Below, piece by piece: positions 6,881-14,412 of a stretch of 26,255 nucleotides of DNA; position 1 is the stretch's first letter, and every line of letters starts with the position of its first letter. The stretch lies in the NCBI GenBank assembly GCA_937877605.1, contig CALFJA010000063.1, forward strand, positions 1 through 26,255, given 5' to 3'. Below the pieces are notes generated by a model, which saw only the letters and a program-made list of their open reading frames with translations, did not search any database and was not told the DNA's origin. The translations under genes and the position numbers were made by a program. This DNA comes from an uncultured Prevotellaceae bacterium. Lineage in GTDB: Bacteria > Bacteroidota > Bacteroidia > Bacteroidales > Bacteroidaceae.

Positions 6881-6945
6881 ATAAAAATTATTTGTTTCCC
6901 CTTCAAAGTTTTTGATAATTCCTTTCCAAAAAATTGAAAAAAAAC

Positions 6946-7971
6946 TTATTGGAGGAAACGGTCGCCTGCTTTTTTCCTGTTACTGATTTTTATGAGCAGC
7001 AGTCCGAGCCCGGTCCAAAAGAGTTCACGCACCCTCACGATGAGGGCCACGAAAGCACCCGTGCTCACTGTAAGTCCCAGTCCGGTTGTGGAGAGCAGGA
7101 ATCCGCCTTCCCGTCCGCCGAGTTGTAGCGGCATGAAGAATAGCAGGTTGGCCAAGAGGGAGGTGAACGCCAAGATGAGTATGCAGTTGGCATAGCTCAC
7201 ATCGGCGGAGAGCACCCTGAGAATGAAATATATTTCCAGTGCCGAAGCCAGCCGGCAGGAGAGTTCCAGGAGGACGCCCGCTACGAAGGTACGGCTCTTC
7301 TGGCTGTGCAGTGCCGCAATCTGGCTGTCGATGGTGTCCAGTTGTTGTTTATGTTGCTCCACGAACTTTTTTGCCCAACGCTTCACGAAGGGGATGTATC
7401 CCAGCAGGCGCATCACTCGGTTGGCCAGTCCGCTGCGATAGCCCTTCTGGAAGAACCAGATGCCCAGCAGGCAGAACAGCGTCGTGCAGGACAATACAAA
7501 AGCCATGGGCAGGCTGACCGGCTCGAACAGGAGAAAGAGCGCCACTGAAAGCAGCCAGAACCAGAAGTGACTGAAAATGTGTGTCATGGTGTGAAGGATG
7601 ACCGACGACGATGCCCTTTCGGTGCCGATGACGGGAGCCAGTTCCATGATTTTATAGGGTTCGCCGCCCATCAGCCCGCCGGGCGTGGCGTAGTTCAGGG
7701 CAAACCCCGACACGGTGACCTTATAGAGCCAGGGGAGCGAGATTTTGTCCGACGGCCGGGGCGAGTCTCCTTCGTCCTGACTGCGGATGATGAGATACCA
7801 GGTTGTCACATTGAACACATAGAGAAAGGCCCACAGGGCTATCACGGCAAAGAACCAGTAGCCGGCATGCTGCAGTCCTTTCCACACCTCCTTGAGGTCG
7901 AGTTGCATTGCCATGACCAGCAGCAACAGTAACCCGAACGCAAAGAATAGGTTTTGGTACTTTGATTTCAT
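6946..7971 (-). CDS. Flippase-like integral membrane protein (LPG synthase TM / UPF0104 family)
   Basis: 341 residues, about seven or eight hydrophobic helices. Family features seen are NYATPGGLMGGEPYKIM near 93-107 (the conserved P-G-G-x-GGEP loop), an amphipathic middle with KKFVEQHKQQLDTIDSQIAALHSQKSR, and FMPLQLGGREGGF near 282. These proteins resemble the membrane half of MprF-type lysyl-phosphatidylglycerol synthases, without the aminoacyl-transferase half, and are thought to move or sense lipids in the inner membrane. It begins 3 bases after the pdxA-like stop, so it is the third gene of the rlmN operon. The exact substrate is unknown. No clear terminator is seen; the stop is followed by an eight-T run without a stem. 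Confidence 0.8.
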   Translation of the reverse strand: MKSKYQNLFFAFGLLLLLVMAMQLDLKEVWKGLQHAGYWFFAVIALWAFLYVFNVTTWYLIIRSQDEGDSPRPSDKISLPWLYKVTVSGFALNYATPGGLMGGEPYKIMELAPVIGTERASSSVILHTMTHIFSHFWFWLLSVALFLLFEPVSLPMAFVLSCTTLFCLLGIWFFQKGYRSGLANRVMRLLGYIPFVKRWAKKFVEQHKQQLDTIDSQIAALHSQKSRTFVAGVLLELSCRLASALEIYFILRVLSADVSYANCILILAFTSLLANLLFFMPLQLGGREGGFLLSTTGLGLTVSTGAFVALIVRVRELFWTGLGLLLIKISNRKKAGDRFLQ

Positions 7972-7974
7972 CGG

Positions 7975-9063
7975 TTAGTTGTCAGTCCCGTTCTCCTCGG
8001 CGGCCTCGTGTTTCTTGGGTATGTTGAACCTAACTTTTTCGCTTTCGTCGCGCTTCTCGCGGTAGAGTTTGGGCAGCGGGTTGGCGTATGCTTCGTCGTA
8101 GACGCCTTGATGGCGATAGACATCGATGGCGGTGAATACGGCTTTACGGAAAGCGGCCTCGTCGGCGAGTCCCTTGCCTACATTCTCATAGCGGTCGGTC
8201 ACCTGCGGGAAAGCCACGACATGGTTCATGCCCGCCAGCAGGTAGACACCCTTCTCTGCGTTCAGGCAACTGAAGGGTATAGTAGCCTGTGCGTCGTAGA
8301 GTGCCAGCACACCGTCGAAGGCCTGATATTGGCGGTTGGCAAAGAAGTCTTCAGGGTTGAAGGGGCCATAGGCATTGATGTTTTTCTCTCGCAGTTGCTG
8401 CACCACCGGAGTCACTTTTGCGCCGTCGACATTGCTGTTCGTTTCCGCTGTGTTCAGCGACAGGACGGCAATACGGGGCTTGCCGACGCGAAAATCACGG
8501 CGCAGGGAGCGGATGAACTGCTCTATTTTCCCAGCCAGGCGTGCCTCGTCTATGGCGTCGGCCACTTTCTCGATGGGCAGGTGGTGGGTGGCGAGCGCCA
8601 CTTTCATCTGCTCACCCACGAGGATGAGAAGGCTGTTGTCGGCTTGTTGCAGTTGCCGGGCGATGTAGTCTTCCTGTGTCTGCCCGTCAATCAGTCCCGA
8701 GGGGGTGAGCACCAGCAGGTCTACATGGCCTTCCTGGAGGTCGGCCAGTGCCTTGTCCAGGGCTGTCTTTGCCATTTTTTCGGCTTCGCCGGTAGGCTTA
8801 CCGAGTTCAAAGCGCAGGTCGTCGTCAATGGTGGTGAGGATGTTGAGTTTGCCGTCCTTCACCTCTTCCACCCTATTGATGATGGTGAACAGCGGCTGCA
8901 TACCGAGTGCGTTGCGGTGGTAGGCGGCGGCTTTGGGCGTGCCGTAGACGATGGGGGTGCACTGTTCGAAGATTTCCTCACAGTTGAATGTCTTGAAGAT
9001 GAGTTCATAACCGATGGCATTGATGTCGCCATGGGGGATGCCTATTCTTAGTTTTCTTGTCAT
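7975..9063 (-). CDS. pdxA: Divergent PdxA-family protein (4-hydroxythreonine-4-phosphate dehydrogenase homologue)
   Basis: 362 residues from the ATG at 9063, which overlaps the rlmN stop (TAATG), so translation is probably coupled. The overall order of PdxA is clear: RIGIPHGDINAIGYE at 6-20 (canonical GDPAGIGPE), CTPIVYGTPKAAAYH near 35-49, KVALATHHLPI near 155 (first metal His retained), YGPFNPEDFF, LYDAQATIPF near 250, GKGLADEAAF and an AIDVYRH end. The canonical PdxA catalytic residues are largely missing: the GHTE substrate loop is deleted, NPHAGEGG reads SLNTAETN, and YHDQG reads LYDAQA, so two of the three metal histidines (E. coli His211, His266) are absent. It may be inactive or have another substrate. 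The name reflects homology only. Between rlmN and a flippase-like gene, it is not in a vitamin B6 cluster. Confidence 0.75.
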   Translation of the reverse strand: MTRKLRIGIPHGDINAIGYELIFKTFNCEEIFEQCTPIVYGTPKAAAYHRNALGMQPLFTIINRVEEVKDGKLNILTTIDDDLRFELGKPTGEAEKMAKTALDKALADLQEGHVDLLVLTPSGLIDGQTQEDYIARQLQQADNSLLILVGEQMKVALATHHLPIEKVADAIDEARLAGKIEQFIRSLRRDFRVGKPRIAVLSLNTAETNSNVDGAKVTPVVQQLREKNINAYGPFNPEDFFANRQYQAFDGVLALYDAQATIPFSCLNAEKGVYLLAGMNHVVAFPQVTDRYENVGKGLADEAAFRKAVFTAIDVYRHQGVYDEAYANPLPKLYREKRDESEKVRFNIPKKHEAAEENGTDN

Positions 9064-10106
9064 TATAGTGTTGTTTTGTCTTGTTGTTTCTTTGCTGTGG
9101 TGAGCAGTCCGCAGGCTGCGTAGATGTCTTGTCCCCGAGAGGCGCGGATGGTGGTGGTCAGTCCGTGTTGCGTCAGGTAGTCGCGGAACCACACCATAGT
9201 CTGCTCACCGGCTCCCTTCAGGGGGACATCGGGTATCTGGTGGAAGCGTATCAGGTTGATGCGGCAGGGTGTGCCTTTCAGTAGCCTGACCAGTTCCTGT
9301 GCGTGCCGGGGGGAGTCGTTAAGCCCGCCGAACACGATGTATTCGAACGAGAGCCGCCGCTGGTGGGCGAAGTCGAACTGCCGAAGCGTCCGTACTATTT
9401 CCGTGAGCGACATACCCTTCTCGGCCGGCATGAGCCTTTCGCGCTCTTCGGGGAAGGGCGAGTGGAGGCTGACGGCCAGGTGGCACTGGCTTTCGCGGAC
9501 GAAGCGTTCCAGTTTGCTGCGCAGTCCCACGGTGCTGACGGTGATGCGGCGCGGACTCCAGCCGAATCCCCAGGGCGCCGTGAGCACCTCGGTGGCCCGG
9601 AGCACATTGTCAAGGTTGTCCATGGGCTCTCCCTGCCCCATGAATACGATGTTGGTCAGCCTTTCGCGCTCGGGCAGGGCACAGATCTGGTTCAGTATGT
9701 CGGCCACGGAGAGTTGCCCCTCGAAGCCCTGTTTGCCCGTCTGGCAGAAGAGGCAGTTCATCTTGCAGCCCACTTGTGAGGAAACGCACAGGGTGGCACG
9801 GTCGCCGTCGGGGATGAAGACGGTTTCCACCTGCTTGCCGCTTTCCGTCGGGAAGAGGTACTTGATGGTTCCGTCGGCCGAGTATTGTGCATCTATGGGA
9901 GCCATCAGGCCTACGGTGCAGCGTTCGTCCAGCAGCCGGCGAGCCTCTTTCGAGAGGTTGGTCATCTGCCCGATGCTTTCGACATGGTGTCGGTAGAGCC
10001 ACTCTGCCATCTGCCTTGCGGCAAATCGCGGAAGGTTCAGGCTGTCGGCAAGGGCCCGCAGTTGGTCGGGCGAGCAGCCAAGGAGTCGCTGTTTGGTGGT
10101 GTCCAT
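9063..10106 (-). CDS. rlmN: 23S rRNA/tRNA adenine-C2 methyltransferase RlmN (radical SAM)
   Basis: 347 residues from the ATG at 10106. The radical SAM cluster CKMNCLFCQTG is at about 110-120, with VFMGQGEPMDN, ITVSTVGL and LAVSLHSP following in RlmN order. Near the end lies the DIYAACGLL motif with the catalytic Cys that forms the covalent RNA intermediate, and the first mechanistic Cys lies within the CxxxCxxC region. RlmN methylates A2503 of 23S rRNA and A37 of certain tRNAs. Length agrees with E. coli RlmN (384), slightly shorter. It is the first gene of an operon with pdxA-like (overlap 1 base) and flippase-like genes, led by a well-formed promoter at 10159-10189. Confidence 0.93.
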   Translation of the reverse strand: MDTTKQRLLGCSPDQLRALADSLNLPRFAARQMAEWLYRHHVESIGQMTNLSKEARRLLDERCTVGLMAPIDAQYSADGTIKYLFPTESGKQVETVFIPDGDRATLCVSSQVGCKMNCLFCQTGKQGFEGQLSVADILNQICALPERERLTNIVFMGQGEPMDNLDNVLRATEVLTAPWGFGWSPRRITVSTVGLRSKLERFVRESQCHLAVSLHSPFPEERERLMPAEKGMSLTEIVRTLRQFDFAHQRRLSFEYIVFGGLNDSPRHAQELVRLLKGTPCRINLIRFHQIPDVPLKGAGEQTMVWFRDYLTQHGLTTTIRASRGQDIYAACGLLTTAKKQQDKTTL

Positions 10107-10158
10107 GGCGGTAAGTGCAAGCAACGGCAGGTTGTTCTGCCTCTATGCATTTGCATGG

Positions 10159-10189
10159 CAAAGATAGTCAAAAAATCGAAGCAGGAAAA
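10159..10189 (-). promoter_or_regulatory. Promoter of the rlmN operon
   Basis: On the minus strand, TTTT (10189-10186), 19 bases, then TATCTTTG followed by C: a full -7 match and a near -33 match to TTTG-N19-TAnnTTTG. It lies about 53 bases before the rlmN ATG. Confidence 0.6.
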
Positions 10190-10265
10190 GAATAGTCCCG
10201 CTTTATCCGTTTTTTTCGCTTTTCTTCCTCCTTCCATTTCCCTCCTTCAATACGGTCGTTTTCTG

Positions 10266-10300
10266 AAAGAGTCCCAAACGCAATGTATTTGGGGCTCTTT
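10266..10300. repeat. Hairpin 1: 13-bp stem
   Basis: AAAGAG-T-CCCAAA pairs with TTTGGG-G-CTCTTT (one T/G wobble) around a 9-base loop. The stem ends in a CTTT run like a terminator, yet it is not downstream of a gene on this strand. Confidence 0.6.
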
Positions 10301-10307
10301 CACCGTC

Positions 10308-10347
10308 CGTTTGGGCCTCAAACGCGATGCATTTTGGCCCCAAATGC
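10308..10347. repeat. Hairpins 2 and 3
   Basis: Hairpin 2: CGTTTG ... CAAACG at 10308-10324, five-base loop. Hairpin 3: GCATTT ... AAATGC at 10329-10347. The CAAACGCRATGYATTT segment of hairpin 1 and of the 2/3 junction resemble each other (10276-10290 and 10319-10334). TTTGGGGC (10288-10295) is also complementary to GCCCCAAA (10337-10344), so alternative pairings exist. Confidence 0.5.
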
Positions 10348-10503
10348 AACCCATTGATACTCAAGCGGATACAGAAGCGTGAAAAAGTCCCTATGAAAAG
10401 AGGGGCTATGCGCTGGTCTGGAATGCCCATTCAACCGCCAACAGCCATGTATTCCAAAGCATGATAATCGCCATTTATTTTTCCTGTTTTCAAATGAAAT
10501 GAT

Positions 10504-10511
10504 TACTTTTG
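10504..10511 (+). promoter_or_regulatory. Predicted -7 element for the fusion gene
   Basis: TACTTTTG followed by C matches TAnnTTTG. It lies 25 bases before the ATG at 10537, giving a short leader of about 18-20 bases. The -33 position holds only a T run (TTTATTTTTC), so the match is partial. Confidence 0.45.
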
Positions 10512-10536
10512 CATTGAAATCACCAATCGACCAGCC

Positions 10537-13500
10537 ATGAGAGAACGAATAGACTGTTTCCTGCCTTGCAGCAATCTGGACCGGATGCTGCCGCTCCTGG
10601 AGAGCCTCAGCAGGAACAAAGCCATCAAGCATATCCACCTGTTGGTGGGCGACAGCACCGCCGACCTGTCCACCCTGAGCAAGAACGGCGAGGCACTTGT
10701 CGTTGACCGCCTGGAAAGTGGCCGCACTTTCCAGCAAATGGCACAGATGGCGGACGCCGACTATGCCCTGCTCCTGCTGAAGCCCGTACCCATTGCCCTG
10801 GGGCAGAACGCTCCCGAACGCCTGCTCGCCGCGGCAGAGAGCACCCAGGCCGCCATGGTCTATACCGACTTCCGCGAAGAACGGCAGGAAGACGGGGTTT
10901 CAACACTGGTGGCGCACCCCACCATCGACTACTACGAGGGTAGCATACGCGACGACTTCGACTTCGGTCCGCTGGTGCTCGTTCGCGCCAGTCTGCTGAA
11001 GGAATATGCCCAACAGAGTCCATTGGCGGAGCGGCAATTCGCCGGATGGTACGACTTGCGACTCTTCCTGAGCAGGAAGGGACTCCTGTTCCACTTGAAC
11101 GAGATGCTCTATACCACCTCGTGCGACGACCATCGCAAGAGCGGTGAGAAGCAGTTCGACTATGTAAATCCCCGCAACCGCGAAGTACAACTGGAAATGG
11201 AGCAGGTAGCCACCGAGCACCTCACGCAGATAAACGCCCTGGTCGACACCACCTTCTACACCGCACCCGATTTCAACGAGCAGGTCTTCGACATCGAGGC
11301 CAGCGTGGTCATCCCCGTTTTCAATCGCGCACGCACCATTGCCGATGCCATCGGCTCCGCACTCCAGCAGGAAACAAGATTCAGATACAACATCATCGTG
11401 GTGGACAACCACAGCACCGACGGCACCACCGCAATCGTGGAGGAACTGGCCAGGCTGCACCCGCAAATCGTCCACCTTGTCCCGCAACGCACCGACCTGG
11501 GAATCGGCGGCTGTTGGAACGAGGCCATCAACGACCTTCGCTGCGGACGGTTTGCCGTACAACTGGACAGCGACGACCTCTATTCGGGTCCCAAGACGCT
11601 ACAGCGCATTGTCGATGCCTTCCACGAACAGCATGCCGCCATGATTGTGGGCAGCTACCGCATGTGCAACTTCCAGTTGGAAACCTTGCCGCCCGGGCTC
11701 ATCGACCATGCCGAGTGGACCGAGCAGAACGGTCCCAACAATGCGCTCCGCATAAACGGCCTGGGAGCACCACGGGCATTCTTCACCCCTGTGGCGCGGC
11801 AACTCCAGTTCCCCAACACCAGCTACGGTGAGGACTACGCCATGGGGCTGGCCTTCTCGCGTATATATAAGATAGGACGCATCTACGACGAGCTCTACCT
11901 CTGCCGCCGATGGGAAGGAAACAGCGATGCGGCACTCAGTCAGGAACGGGTGAACGCCAACAACCTCTACAAGGACCGCCTGCGCACCATGGAAATCATG
12001 GCCCGCATTCAACTGAACCGGAAACGCGCCAACAACGAGAAGAAGCCGGAAGACTCGCAGGAACTGCAACGCTTCTTCAACCGTCAGGTGGAACTGTGGG
12101 AAACCGCCCGCCTGCACTATCGCGAACTCACCAACATACAGCAGCGGGAACTCATCTGCGGCGAGAACACTCTCAAGGTGCAGTTCAACCCGGCACGAAT
12201 CAATTCAACGGCAGCCGCCATTGACAAGAAGTCGATTGAGCAGCGACCATGCTTCCTCTGCCAGAAAAACCGGCCCGAGGAGCAGTTCGCCAAAAGCATA
12301 GGCTCCCACTTCGAACTCCTCGTGAACCCCTTCCCCATCCTGCCGACACACTACACCATCCCGTCGAAAAAGCATACACCGCAGAATATTCTTGAGTGTG
12401 CCACCACCATGCAGCACCTGCTAACGCTCTACCCGACGCTGATGGTATTCTATAACGGTCCGAAATGCGGCGCATCGGCTCCCGACCACCTGCACCTGCA
12501 GGCCGGCTCGAGCGGCATCCTACCCCTGCAGATCGGATGGCAGCGGCTGGGAAGAAACGCACAAAAGATTATCTCGCTGAACGAGGAAGAACACATCGCA
12601 CGACTCACCGACTATGTCTGCCCCGCCTTTGTGGTGCAGGCCAACACCGAGGAAACTGCCAACCAACTCTTCCGGCAACTCTACAAGGCATTGCCTCATG
12701 AGAAGGACGAGCCGGAGCCCATGCTGAACATCGTGGCATGGCGGCAAAACAATGCCTACACCTCCGTGGTGTTCCCACGAAAGAAACACCGTCCCGACTG
12801 CTATTTCAGGGACGGTGAGCATCAGATACTCGTCAGTCCGGGGGCGCTTGACATGGCGGGACTCATCATCACACCGCGTGAAAGCGATTTCCAACACCTT
12901 ACCGCCGAACAGGCACAGGCACTACTGCAAGAGGTTAGCATCTCCGACAGCGAAGCAAAGGCCATTGAGGAAAAACTGCTTTACCACGACAGCAAGCAGA
13001 AGCAACTCTTCGACGAGACGGAACCCACGGTGAAGGTGGGCATCGTCGGCGGGCAGAAAATCGTGTTCACACTCAATAAACTCTATGAAGCCAAGGGTGA
13101 ACGGCTGAAAGGCCGACAGGAAGTGGAATTCTATGAAGGAGGTATTCTCTGGAATGGCAACCAATACCGCGAACTGGTGTTCAACCCGACCTGCCAGGAT
13201 GCCTCGTTCTCGCTCTACGATGTCACCATTGGTGTGAACTTTCACTGGGAACGGAAAGAGACACAGACCTTCCTCGGCACACTCCGCCTGACCGTCGAGG
13301 CCGACAGCATCTATGCCATCAACGAGTTACCCGTGGAATGCTATCTGGAAAGTGTCATCTCAAGTGAGATGAACGAGAAAGCCACGCCCGAGCTACTCAA
13401 AGCTCATGCCGTCATTTCCCGCAGTTGGCTGCTGGCACAGCTGAAGCACCGCAAGGAACACGCCGAGAACCATCACGACGGATTCTTCTCATTCACCAAG

Positions 13501-14328
13501 ACCGACGAGGAACTCATCCGTTGGTACGACCGTGAGGACCACACCTTCTTCGATGTCTGCGCCGACGACCATTGCCAACGCTATCAAGGAATAACCCGGG
13601 TGACCAACCCCCATGTGGCAGCGGCCGTAAAAGCGACCCGCGGTCAACTGCTCGTCAGTGATGGCGACATCTGCGACGCACGCTTCAGCAAATGTTGTGG
13701 AGGAAAAACCGAGGAGTTCCAGTACTGTTGGGAAAACAAACCGAAGAAATACCTTGTCTCGGTCAGGGACAGTGAGGGCGGTACCCCTGTCGACCTCACA
13801 CAGGAGAAGGAGGCCGTACATTGGATTGGCTCCGAGCCCGACGCATTCTGCAACACCCATGATAAGGAAGTGCTGGCCCAGGTGCTCTGCAACTATGATC
13901 AGGAAACCACCGATTTCTATCGCTGGGAGGTGGTCTACTCGCAGGAAGAAGTGGCACAATTGCTGTCCGAAAAGTTGAAGATTGACTTCGGTCAGATTGT
14001 CGACCTCATACCACTGGAGCGCGGCACGAGTGGTCGCATTTCCAAATTGAAAATTGTGGGAACCAACAGCACTTTCGTCATTGGCAAGGAACTGGAAATC
14101 CGACGTGCGTTGAGCGATACTCACCTGCTAAGTTCCGCCTTCGTGGTAGACAAGGAAAACCTCAAGAAGAGCATTCCACAGCAGTTCCGCCTGCGCGGAG
14201 CCGGTTGGGGACACGGTGTCGGACTCTGTCAGATTGGTGCTGCCGTGATGGGAGAAAAGGGTTACACCTACGAAGAGATATTACTCCACTACTACCGCGA
14301 CGCCGAGATAAAGAAGATATATCAATAG
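10537..14328 (+). CDS. Four-part fusion: two GT2-like regions, DUF4922/GalT-HIT-like phosphorylase, SpoIID/LytB domain
   Basis: 1263 residues. Residues 1-230 look like a degenerate GT-A/GT2 region (RIDCFLPCSN..., AAMVYTDFREE). Residues 255-480 are a typical GT2 domain: VVIPVFNRARTIADAI, IVVDNHSTDGT, and LDSDDLY as the metal DxD near 342. A helical linker follows. Residues 565-800 match DUF4922: CFLCQKNRPEEQ near 572, then GASAPDHLHLQAG near 645-656. HLHLQ is a GalT/GDP-galactose-phosphorylase-type HxHxQ motif, with the second His expected to be the nucleotidylated residue. Residues 840-1263 are SpoIID/LytB-like: LPVECYLESVISSEMN with the candidate catalytic Glu near 944, LKAHAVISRSWLL, and GAGWGHGVGLCQIGA at about 1221-1235. 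There is no signal peptide or membrane segment, although SpoIID enzymes act on peptidoglycan outside the cytoplasm. An AmpG permease gene follows 84 bases later. The overall function is unknown. Confidence 0.85.
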   Translation: MRERIDCFLPCSNLDRMLPLLESLSRNKAIKHIHLLVGDSTADLSTLSKNGEALVVDRLESGRTFQQMAQMADADYALLLLKPVPIALGQNAPERLLAAAESTQAAMVYTDFREERQEDGVSTLVAHPTIDYYEGSIRDDFDFGPLVLVRASLLKEYAQQSPLAERQFAGWYDLRLFLSRKGLLFHLNEMLYTTSCDDHRKSGEKQFDYVNPRNREVQLEMEQVATEHLTQINALVDTTFYTAPDFNEQVFDIEASVVIPVFNRARTIADAIGSALQQETRFRYNIIVVDNHSTDGTTAIVEELARLHPQIVHLVPQRTDLGIGGCWNEAINDLRCGRFAVQLDSDDLYSGPKTLQRIVDAFHEQHAAMIVGSYRMCNFQLETLPPGLIDHAEWTEQNGPNNALRINGLGAPRAFFTPVARQLQFPNTSYGEDYAMGLAFSRIYKIGRIYDELYLCRRWEGNSDAALSQERVNANNLYKDRLRTMEIMARIQLNRKRANNEKKPEDSQELQRFFNRQVELWETARLHYRELTNIQQRELICGENTLKVQFNPARINSTAAAIDKKSIEQRPCFLCQKNRPEEQFAKSIGSHFELLVNPFPILPTHYTIPSKKHTPQNILECATTMQHLLTLYPTLMVFYNGPKCGASAPDHLHLQAGSSGILPLQIGWQRLGRNAQKIISLNEEEHIARLTDYVCPAFVVQANTEETANQLFRQLYKALPHEKDEPEPMLNIVAWRQNNAYTSVVFPRKKHRPDCYFRDGEHQILVSPGALDMAGLIITPRESDFQHLTAEQAQALLQEVSISDSEAKAIEEKLLYHDSKQKQLFDETEPTVKVGIVGGQKIVFTLNKLYEAKGERLKGRQEVEFYEGGILWNGNQYRELVFNPTCQDASFSLYDVTIGVNFHWERKETQTFLGTLRLTVEADSIYAINELPVECYLESVISSEMNEKATPELLKAHAVISRSWLLAQLKHRKEHAENHHDGFFSFTKTDEELIRWYDREDHTFFDVCADDHCQRYQGITRVTNPHVAAAVKATRGQLLVSDGDICDARFSKCCGGKTEEFQYCWENKPKKYLVSVRDSEGGTPVDLTQEKEAVHWIGSEPDAFCNTHDKEVLAQVLCNYDQETTDFYRWEVVYSQEEVAQLLSEKLKIDFGQIVDLIPLERGTSGRISKLKIVGTNSTFVIGKELEIRRALSDTHLLSSAFVVDKENLKKSIPQQFRLRGAGWGHGVGLCQIGAAVMGEKGYTYEEILLHYYRDAEIKKIYQ

Positions 14329-14351
14329 AATGAAGGATGAACAACTTCCAT

Positions 14352-14366
14352 CCCCCTGCAAGGGGG
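14352..14366. repeat. Short perfect hairpin between fusion gene and ampG
   Basis: CCCCC-TGCAA-GGGGG, flanked by CCAT and GGATGG that may extend it imperfectly. There is no T run, so it is not a classical terminator; it could slow transcription or shield the leader of the permease mRNA. Confidence 0.55.
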
Positions 14367-14380
14367 CAACGGATGGTCCT

Positions 14381-14412
14381 AAACAACCAAACGACCAAAC
14401 ACCCAAACGACT
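14381..14412 (+). repeat. 8-bp repeat array ending directly at the ampG start codon
   Basis: Four octamers AAACAACC, AAACGACC, AAACACCC, AAACGACT lead straight into ATG at 14413. The unit is the same as the coding-strand unit of the arrays in the TPR gene. It replaces the region where a ribosome binding site would sit. Confidence 0.8.

Larger units (their letters stand above)
10190..10503. other. Divergent intergenic region with a hairpin cluster, no gene
   Basis: This 314-base stretch separates the rlmN promoter from that of the large fusion gene. No ORF with protein-like composition is seen. It begins with a pyrimidine-rich run and then holds three adjacent stem-loops at 10266-10347. The rest (10348-10503) shows nothing I can name. 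Confidence 0.6.

Noticed and set aside
8008..9051. 347-codon plus-strand frame opposite the pdxA-like gene
   Set aside because: Antisense shadow; the minus frame has the whole PdxA-family order and is coupled to rlmN.
9064..9192. N-terminal extension of the pdxA-like protein
   Set aside because: It would overlap the end of rlmN by about 130 bases, while the ATG at 9063 overlapping the rlmN stop fits translational coupling and the family start.
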